From NCBI GenBank assembly GCA_021292105.1, contig CM037861.1, positions 49,304,634 to 49,368,633 on the forward strand: 64,000 bases of DNA, written 5' to 3'. Below the pieces are notes generated by a model, which had not been told where the DNA came from, searched no databases, and saw nothing but the letters and a program-made list of their open reading frames with translations. Position numbers and translations under genes: made by a program. Source of the stretch: Anadara kagoshimensis (taxonomy: Eukaryota; Mollusca; Bivalvia; Arcoida; Arcidae). Below, piece after piece: positions 55,672 through 64,000 of this stretch; within the stretch, counting starts at the first letter, position 1; each line of letters begins with the position of its first letter.

Positions 55672-58600
55672 CACTCCCTATGTTGATAATCAAAGGCATG
55701 TTTCTTTTTATTGCACCATTATACATGTATATAATATGCAGTACAATATCATTACATATGCATGTTTTATGAACTCTATTGCTTGTATGAATTATAAGAA
55801 GAATGTTTTCTATAAATAAAACGCTGTTGTTCTATAGCAAAATTGGTGGGAAATATAACACTACAAATTGGTGTTCATTCTTCAGCTGTTTATTGGCTTG
55901 TAAGTAAGGTGTAATACAAATGACCGCATTAATCATCATCATCTTTCCCTGTCTGGTCTTATAAATAAAGATGAATGACTTGGTTACATTAGCAGTAAAT
56001 CTAGAACAAATGACCGTCTTAACTATTGTAAAGACATATTAATGGGAAAAATGTCCAATCGAATGTTGTCTGAAGATTGATAATACTAATATCACCTTCA
56101 TGATAAGGACATCGTATACGTGTATGGGGAGGTAGTGTGGTGCGTGTAGGTGTTTGTACTTTGAAAGTAAAGTTCAGTAAATTCGACCATGGCAATTTAA
56201 ACTACCCTTTTTATTTTAAGTTGGTTTTTGAGGAAGTAACAACTGAATTATTGGGGTTAAATATGATTTTCTGAGAGACAATGTTCAGCGGTGACTTGCA
56301 TGAGTTATCTCCCATATAACAAAATATGTGAGTAGCAATGGTTTGAATGGCTGTCAATCAACTCTCCATGCTTTTATAATTAGGCACCGGTGGTGGTCTG
56401 TTTGATTGACAAGTGGTTTTGCTTTAATGATGAAAGTTAGGTGAAGTGGATGGACCAATAACCTTCATCTATCAAAAAGTCACAATGATTTCACACTTAA
56501 AAATACACGAATATTCTAAAATTTGATATAAAAAATGTTTAGTTGGTGAAACAAAATGGGAGGCAATGAGATAATGATTTTTAAACTCCTTACTTTGGAC
56601 GAACATCGCGCACATTGACAACGAACATCGTAGATATACTGTGATGGGGTAGGTTCAAGTATTCTATTTACAGTAGATGGCTATTCATATGACAAAAGAA
56701 TTAAAGTTAATTTTGCTTTATGATATATTTATGTCGTTATTTGCCAAGACGCTTATCGTAAGGACAATGTTTTTTTCTTTGCAATGCACATTAAGCATTA
56801 TCGTCATTTTTACAGAAATACGGGAAAATAAACAATACCAAAATTTTCTCTAAGTTAAATATTTACTGAAACAATTTAAATTTCGTGACAACAGATGTGC
56901 AGGTGCCCGTTTGATAAATGTTTATTGATTGGACGGATATCAAATTAATGCTGTGAAAAATAAATCACTCAATAGCTACTGTTCTTCTAATTATTACACA
57001 AAACTAAAGGATAATCATTCCAGAAAAGTATCAACGGGCTTTTACAGCGCATTTACTTCATTTATCACTCGAGAGGATAAGCTTATAAACGACTTTTGAT
57101 AAAATAACGAGTCTTATACAGTGATTAATCGATTGTTCACACGAGTTCAAATAAAATCTAGCAATATTGAGTAATTGGTTCGGAAAGTCAACTTGTCAAG
57201 TAATTGATCTTTCTTTATCAGTTTTGAATAAAGAACGGGGGCCAGAACTCCCAATTATAAAGATAGATGAGGAAATGTCTTCAATCAAAAAGCTTTAGTG
57301 AATAAACAAAGGTTGAGATAAATTCCATTTACTAGAAGTTAGTTGAAGGAGCTACTAGAAAACTCTATCTCTCATCCCTAACATTCTTTTGATGCTATGA
57401 ACTGTCGAAATTGATAGAGGCAAGACCACTTGATATTGTAAAACTGTCATCCATCATGTTTAAATCACGTGATTACTTTGATCGTTAAACTTATTTAATT
57501 TTCATTAACATATTACAAAATCCAAGCGCGGTGCCTGTTCTCCAGTTGCTAACTTTATATTTTATTGTTGTTGCTATTTTCAGATGTTATATTGATGAAG
57601 GGTCTCTTAGTTACTAAAAGTTACTGAAATGAAAAACAATGCATGGGTACTATTTACGAAACAATGTCCCTGGCTTTTCATATTTTGTTCGTTGCTTTGA
57701 ACATTGATTAAAAAAAATCTAGATTTAACTTCCGATTTTCTTTTTGATAACTCTATACTGTCCGCTGTTTTGTCAGGAGTTTTCGTTAGAAGCTGTTGTA
57801 TAAATTTTAAAAGTAGGAAGTTTTAAAACAAAAATACTTATATCAATCGTAAACATATTTATAAAAGTTATTTTATTACCTTTAAAAACTAAATTATAAA
57901 CTAAATGTACATGAAATATGAGTGTAAGAAAGTAGTGTTTCTTTATTTAAAGTGTTTATAAATTTTAATTCTTAGCTTATACATGTACGACGCAATGTCA
58001 TATAAAATGGTGAAGTAACCAGTGGTTCTTCAAAACATATTATGTGTCTGCTATACATATGGAATATCTATAAAAACCAACCATAACAAGTTTCATCAGG
58101 TTCTCCGTGTGATGACTTTCCCAGTTTTAACTTTTTTAAATGTGGTTCTTACATTATGGTTTTATATTTAACATAAGTACATTTTTGAAGTATTTGATCT
58201 TGTTATGCGAAGGTAAACATCTCCTCTTCAGAAGGAATTGATAGCTATATTAATTATCTTTAAATATCATCTTAATGTAGGCAATATCATGAAATTGAAA
58301 ATCGTTCATCACTCAGCACGAGTCTGACGTTTTATATACGTTACATTATAGCGTATGTCCTTAATAAACTGATGTCTAATTTGATTTAAATCTGCAGAGT
58401 CAGAAGGTTCCCCATTGCTTAAGATACAACAGGCACTGGAACACACCTCAGAGATAAAGAGCCATGTTCTTCGTTTAATATCGTAAAAAAACCTCAATGC
58501 AGCATGGAAATAAAATATCCGGTAATGTGCCCATCGTCTGCTATTATAACCCGCCTAAATATTTACGTATAGCATCAAAGTTAATTTATTTTGCAGTAAG

Positions 58601-59315
58601 ACACAATTTGCTGTAATATTCTTAGTGATGACTTGGGAATTAGAAGAAAAGCATACACCAGCACGATACCAATAACATCAAAGGCCTGGGAAATGCTATG
58701 TCAACATTTGGTAATAATTTGCCTTTTTGATAAAGAGCACATGTCACAAGGGGCCCTTCATGTGGGTTAGTTTATTGGTATTACTTATTGCCTATGGCGG
58801 GTTTAATCAGCTCATTTATCAAATTGTGTTGATAACTGTCACTTTATGTCAAGTTCAATTTTCAGTTTTGCATGAAACGTGCCTTTGCACTCCGCGGGTA
58901 ATGATCTGTTACAAATTCAATTACCAATATACTATATGAAGCATTTAGAAAAAATGGACAGTTATTTCCCTTTATTATAAGACAGACGCGTCTGTATGCT
59001 ACTGGCATAATTTATAATTTGCTTATAAATATGGCGTTAAGTGTCATTTTAGCTGCATTTGAACATTTTTTTAAATTTAGTCAACTAAGTGCATCATAAA
59101 TTTTTCTTACCCATATTTTTAAAACTATTTGCGCATGTTTCAGTAACGTTTCTTTTATATGTTTTAACGTGTATTGGTTGATGATAAAAGTCTTCTAAAA
59201 GTATTTACGCAATACCACTGTATTAGATCTACTGTTTATTTAGCCTATTTCGGAGAAAGCAAGATCGCAAAATGCTCTATAAATTTCAATACGACGGGTA
59301 CAAACCAATGATTCT
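55672..59315. other. Long stretch without a supported gene
   Basis: No repeat shared with the rest of the window and only short frames (58309-58497, 58727-58939). 56900-57480 is repeat-free with several TAATTA/ATTA cores. Possible regulatory DNA, unproven. Confidence 0.4.
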
Positions 59316-59857
59316 TTTACTTACATGAGCCGAGTCGTAACTGAAAATTTCTGTTTCGGTTCCATCCTTGCTTAATATATCATTTTATGCGACAAAATAT
59401 ATTCTGGGTGGGTGTTTACAATGGTAATATTTTTTACGAAATGGCGGGATTCTTTATGTTACGTAGTCATGACGAAAGAGTCGACTATTTACGTAAGTTA
59501 GTGCAGCTCAAGAACGGATTGATTTTTGCGTAACTGGGATGACCAAAATCGATTTAATAAAGTAATAAAGTGAACTACCTTTCTGCATTTTCAATCTTTT
59601 GAAAATAATTGACGTAAATTCAAACTTTTAAACTCAACCAGACCTTTGAACTACCCGTCATTGTACCCCTCGCGAACCTACGTAAATAATAAATTCTTCC
59701 GTCATCATTACGTCACACGAAAGACTCCGCCATTTTGTCAAAGTTTTACCATTGTAAACACCCATCCAAAACACATTTTGGTGAATTAAAGGAGTTATAA
59801 TGCATGGATTAGATCGAAATAATGATTATTAGCAACGACTCGGCTCATGTAAGTAAA
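59316..59857. mobile_element. 542-bp foldback element with ~200-bp imperfect arms
   Basis: Left end TTTACTTACATGAGCCGAGT and right end ACTCGGCTCATGTAAGTAAA are exact reverse complements. Inside, GGGTGGGTGTTTACAATGGT (left) pairs with ACCATTGTAAACACCCATCC (right), and AAATGGCGGGATTCTTT with AAAGACTCCGCCATTTT. The spacer in the middle is about 150 bp. A TGATT phrase occurs in both flanks, but I cannot define a clean target duplication. Long arms fit Mutator-like or foldback MITEs. No transposase. Confidence 0.8.
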
Positions 59858-60711
59858 TGATTAATTGATTTTTAACCGTGCCATTCAAATCTTTGAGATA
59901 TTAGCGTTATTCCTTTCTCTCCAGCAGAGTAAACGGGCAGTAGTGCCCATTCAAAGTCGGTTGCTGAGCGATCAGTTTTTTCTTGTCTTGTTTTTATGTT
60001 TCAATGGTGTTTTAGTTATTTTTGCCATTACTGTGCAATCATTTTTCATCTATTTTTTATACTGTTTACAATATACTACTTTCTGAAACGGAACCAACAT
60101 AATATATTGGTTTGTGGATGGTTTTACAGTAATATGAATATTTTGAACACATGTGTGAGCCATAAACGGTAACTGTTTATAGACGATATTGGAGTCAGTA
60201 TGTTGTATGCTGTAGACGGTGTAATCGTCATTAATGTACCGTCATGAGGAGATCTCATTACTTCTCTCATCATCTGATTAATGGCCTGTTATTTGTGCAA
60301 GTCTTTCTCATTATTTAATTTTCTGTCTATTGTCATATTATCGTTACTTGTACTCAATCTCTGATGTGTTTCTGGGGAAAATACATTACCTTTTATCACG
60401 GAACACATCCAAAATGAAACCCTTGATCGATGGTAAGAAACAATGGATGGATTGAAAGCACGCAATTTGCAATTTTGAATATACGAGGTGATGAAACATA
60501 TTTGAATTATTTATTTTTGTATTTTTTTAAATATATAATCTCCCAAAAAGACAGACGGGGGAATATTACTAACACAATTTATACTTTATTTTGAAATTTA
60601 TTTTTCTTTTTTTTAAATATAAAAAACTGGCGCGAAGTATTGGCATATAATTAGCCGTTGTCTCGCTATGACGTAAGTGACGACTAAGACGTAATTGTTA
60701 CTAAACCTGGA
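59858..60711. other. No gene seen
   Basis: Spacer. A 73-codon frame at 59865-60086 contains a hydrophobic stretch but begins with TTG next to the foldback element and has no recognisable domain. Confidence 0.4.
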
Positions 60712-60800
60712 TAAATTTTGCAGTACTAGACGGCCGTTTCGGAATAAGTTCCTTATTAGTAGTAATGTTCGGACCAAAATTTTGGAAATTACTGGCCCTC
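60712..60800 (-). mobile_element. Hammerhead repeat, copy 7, decayed
   Basis: Plus-strand AATTTTGCAGTACTAGACGG, CCGTTTCGGAATAAGTTCC, TTATTAGTAGTAATG, GGACCAAAATTTTGG. On the minus strand the core reads CTAATAA, stem II is GGAA-CTT-ATTCC-like, GAAA and GTC are intact, and stem I is weakened. Predicted inactive. The body is truncated after about 60800. Confidence 0.65.
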
Positions 60801-63800
60801 TCGTAAAAGAAATAGATATAGTAAGTTGGTGCTAATAATTTATTTACTCGGCCCAAATGCATTGAATGAAAATAGCTTTCACTGATTTATTACGTTATGG
60901 TGAGGTCATTAAACAAGATTCAATATCACATCTAGTCGAAGCCAGAGGTCGACGATGTTTTCAGCGACAATAAAGTTCTGTAGAATGCAGTTGTTTGAAC
61001 TTTTTTCCAGGAATAAAAAAATAAAGGTGCCTTTGTTACCTTTTCGTATGTACCCTTGTTATTATTGATAGATTATGCAATTCAGGAATTAAGACTATGT
61101 AATATTGAAAATAAACTTAAACACTTTTCTAAATTCAACAGACAACGGTGGATGTCGTTAAAATGAAATGCAAACGACTATATACTCTTGTAATAATGAT
61201 CCCTGAAGTCAGCGAATACACAGTAATAAATCGAAAACTCATGATTTCTTAATAAAAAAAGATTCCGTTTTTCAGCATCTTTATTTCTTTAAACAAAACA
61301 AGCTCGTAATATTGAGTGAAACTAAACTAGGGTTCATTCCCGTTAAAGTCACCATAAAACCTTAGAATGAGACAGAAATAAAGCGTAGCTATTACATTTA
61401 TTGGTTTTTATTCTAATTTGTCAATCCGCGCGGACATATGACGTCACTATAAATCAGGATTTTCTTCTCAATCTGCTTTTGTTTCAATCCTAGATGTAAC
61501 AAATTGTCTGTTATGAGCTCATAACTTATAAAAACATGCTCCGGAGGGATACGATCAAGACAATCAGTCCATTTCCTCCCATAGAATCTTATCAATTTTG
61601 TGATGTATCAGGACAATACATTCCAATAGTGGCGTTATCTTGACAGATTGGCGGAGAATATGTCCCAACTAATTCTGATTCGTTCAGATGTTACTGTCGA
61701 TCTGTCGATGTAGATTTCACTCCGAGGCAATAAACAAGGCTAGTGATCTGATAAAAGATTCGAAAATAAATCAAAACAGCAATTTGTGTTATGTGTATTC
61801 ACAGTGATATGTTGTTGTCTGTGATCATTTAGCTGATAACAACAGTAAAGTAAATTTAGTCTTTGTGCTAAGGTTAGAATTTTTAAGGCATTTTATGAAG
61901 AAAACAGAAATTCATCATTGTATCTATTGTTCGCTGCTGTTACAAGTTATATAAAGCAATTATAGAAGACTTAATTTAAAACGCTTATTCACGCCAAAAA
62001 TAAATCAGTGTCGACAATTTTTTTCATTTCTATCTATATAATTTAAGAAAACCGTTTATTATATCATGATGCAAACCATACATTTGAATATAAAAGAACG
62101 AACAATTGAAGAGAAAGATCTTTGGAAACTTCGAGATATCTCACCAAAGTCGATGTTTTTCTGTATCAGTAATAACCTCTTGTATATGTTATCTCCCTTG
62201 AATTCCATGAAACGGATTGCATTTTAATGAAAACTTCATATAAAAAAGTAAAGATGTGTTTTTAACACAATTTGCACGCGTGTTTGAAGTCATTGTTATT
62301 TTAATAATATTGTATATTTCTTAAAAAAAATGAAAATATTAATTATTGCTTCAAATGATTTTTGACAGAGCTTCACTTATCATGAGGATATCTCATTTTG
62401 TCTGTCTTTGAGTTGTTTGTGTGACAATAAACATTTCTGTCTAGTTGCATTCGCTTTTTATATACTTCCCTTATGTTCTTCTCAAACTCCATATACTAGC
62501 ATAGCTTTAAAAGAACACCATAATATCTGCCAATATTAACACCAATAACATAACAGCAACCTTTCCAACTCTGTTACATAGACTGGATATTGAATATATA
62601 TAAATCACGTATATATATGTGTGTAACGATACAGTGTATTTGTTAAGGATTAGCTACTGAATTCAATTGAGTAGAGCTAAGATTGCTGGTAATTCGATCA
62701 ATAACTATTTTCTGCCGGATTAACTCTTTTCCGGTCAATTTGTCATCTTTCAAATAATTACTTAAGGCAGACAATTTTGTACACGTCTCTGCAATGAAAT
62801 GAGTATAATTGATACAATAATGACTTGGTCAGATCTTCAAGTGGTCATTAGCCCCTTCATTGCATGCAGATCAATATCATTTTTCTTCTTACACTTTGTA
62901 TGCAGTTAACTCTAGCATGTTGGAATAATGGGAAATGGCTGTTCAAACGGAAATACCAATATCAGACGCCCTTATATACCTAATTATTGTAACACTGGAA
63001 ATCTGCTTAGAGTACGACTATATCGAGTGATTGCAATCGTAAGAATCCGCATTGGAGAGTCCACAAATCTAGTCCTATTTTTGAATATCAAAAAGCATCA
63101 ATTAAAATTTTAAAAATTTTGTTAACCGAACAAGCTTTTACGAATGGCATATAACCACACTATATGTTTTATAGTGAGCAATAAACTTGAATCTAAGCAT
63201 GCATTAAAACATGAAACAAACCAATATGTATCTTGAATAAAATTTAATACAAGTTCCTCAAAAGTCAATCGGTCTCCATAAATATTGTTAATGCATTGTA
63301 GGAGTCCCAGAACATTTAAATGGTATCCTCAAATTTTATTTCGAAATATGCACTAGAACAATATGCTGGTTATGAACGATTGATCAGTACATGTAGCCAA
63401 TAGATATGTTACGTGTCTTGAAGCTGCTTTACAATGAACATCGTGTAATGAACTGCAAAAAAATACAGAGAAGGTTCAAGACTACAAAGTACGCTGAAAC
63501 CGAATGCATAAACACATGTACAGCTTTACTTGGCAAATGAAGTGGTAATGTGGACTTCATACCATGAACGTTTTGGTCATTTATGACACTGACTTACCAA
63601 ACACACCTCGGAAAATAGAATCTAATTTAACTCAACAAAAGTCAAACATTTGCCCTGTAATTAAATTCAAATGCACTTAATTAAAATGTTAGTTTTTATA
63701 TCAATTTTGATTTTTCTGTGATTAAAATTTTATTTTACTATTTTATTAACAACTTGTTATAACAACTATTTTTTGCAATTGAGTTACAATTGAAAAAAGA

Positions 63801-64000
63801 CATAACCACTAACACTAAAATCTGTAAAACTATGGAACAGTTGACGAAAACTAACTACACTAATTAAATCTTGCAAATTAAATAAAGAAACTAAAATACC
63901 CCATGCTAATTACGAAAAAATCATTAACTTTTGCCCTTGGATATTTTACAAGATTCTTCTCTGGATCTACCTAAAGTAAAATCATACAGTGAGACATATG
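60801..64000. other. Long stretch without a supported gene
   Basis: AT-rich. Frames at 61413-61595 (minus) and 62928-63113 (plus) have no recognisable domain. No repeat shared with the rest of the window and no RNA gene seen. Confidence 0.4.

Noticed and set aside
59865-60086. 73-codon frame with a hydrophobic stretch as a membrane protein
   Set aside because: Non-ATG start at the edge of a foldback element, T-rich DNA gives Phe/Leu/Ile by composition, and no homology is recognisable.

Overview
This window looks like gene-poor, AT-rich nuclear DNA from an invertebrate, most probably a bivalve mollusc. That assignment is an inference. It rests on tRNA-headed SINEs whose 3' tail (reading like AAATATTCTTGA..GCGTTAAAC, then a short tandem tail) is the type known from molluscan SINEs, and on several copies of a minimal type I hammerhead ribozyme of the kind described in Penelope-like elements and retrozymes, including molluscan ones. 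I found no convincing host protein-coding gene. Open frames are short (145 codons at most), lack recognisable domains, and often fall inside repeats. The only recognisable protein is the C-terminal part of a mariner transposase at 31845-32273, with the 3' terminal inverted repeat just downstream.

Layout. 0-5 kb: a 195-bp MITE (161-355), palindromic 59-bp hairpin elements (1012-1453), and two hammerhead-bearing repeats in opposite orientation (2862-3090 minus, 4091-4160 plus), the second beside a small complex rearrangement. 5-14 kb: two decayed hammerhead repeats and scattered copies of a ~150-bp dispersed repeat (here called R2). 14-19 kb: hairpin-element pairs, a (CA)19 microsatellite and a ~1.8-kb hAT-like non-autonomous transposon (16629-18411) that has received a SINE and a hairpin pair. 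19-24 kb: a TA-flanked MITE, R2 fragments, a local tandem duplication and a hairpin element. 29-32 kb: a full SINE with a perfect 12-bp target-site duplication, then the mariner remnant. 33.6-34.8 kb: a degenerate pyrimidine-rich tandem array. 35-47 kb: hammerhead repeats, R2 copies and a duplicated ~190-bp unit that encodes a membrane-segment-like peptide. 47-52 kb: the densest repeat cluster, with a 67-bp perfect-arm palindrome, two hairpin elements, two TA-MITEs, a 46-bp palindrome and a second copy of the first MITE. 52-64 kb: mostly unique-looking sequence with a tRNA-headed SINE fragment, a third related SINE, a 542-bp foldback element and one more decayed hammerhead repeat.

The parts do not form an operon or pathway. 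The coherent story is a landscape of small non-autonomous mobile elements. The two most notable are (1) a hammerhead-ribozyme repeat family with at least seven copies, two with intact catalytic cores, and (2) a family of ~59-bp near-perfect hairpins in two sequence subfamilies whose two arms differ in a coordinated way.
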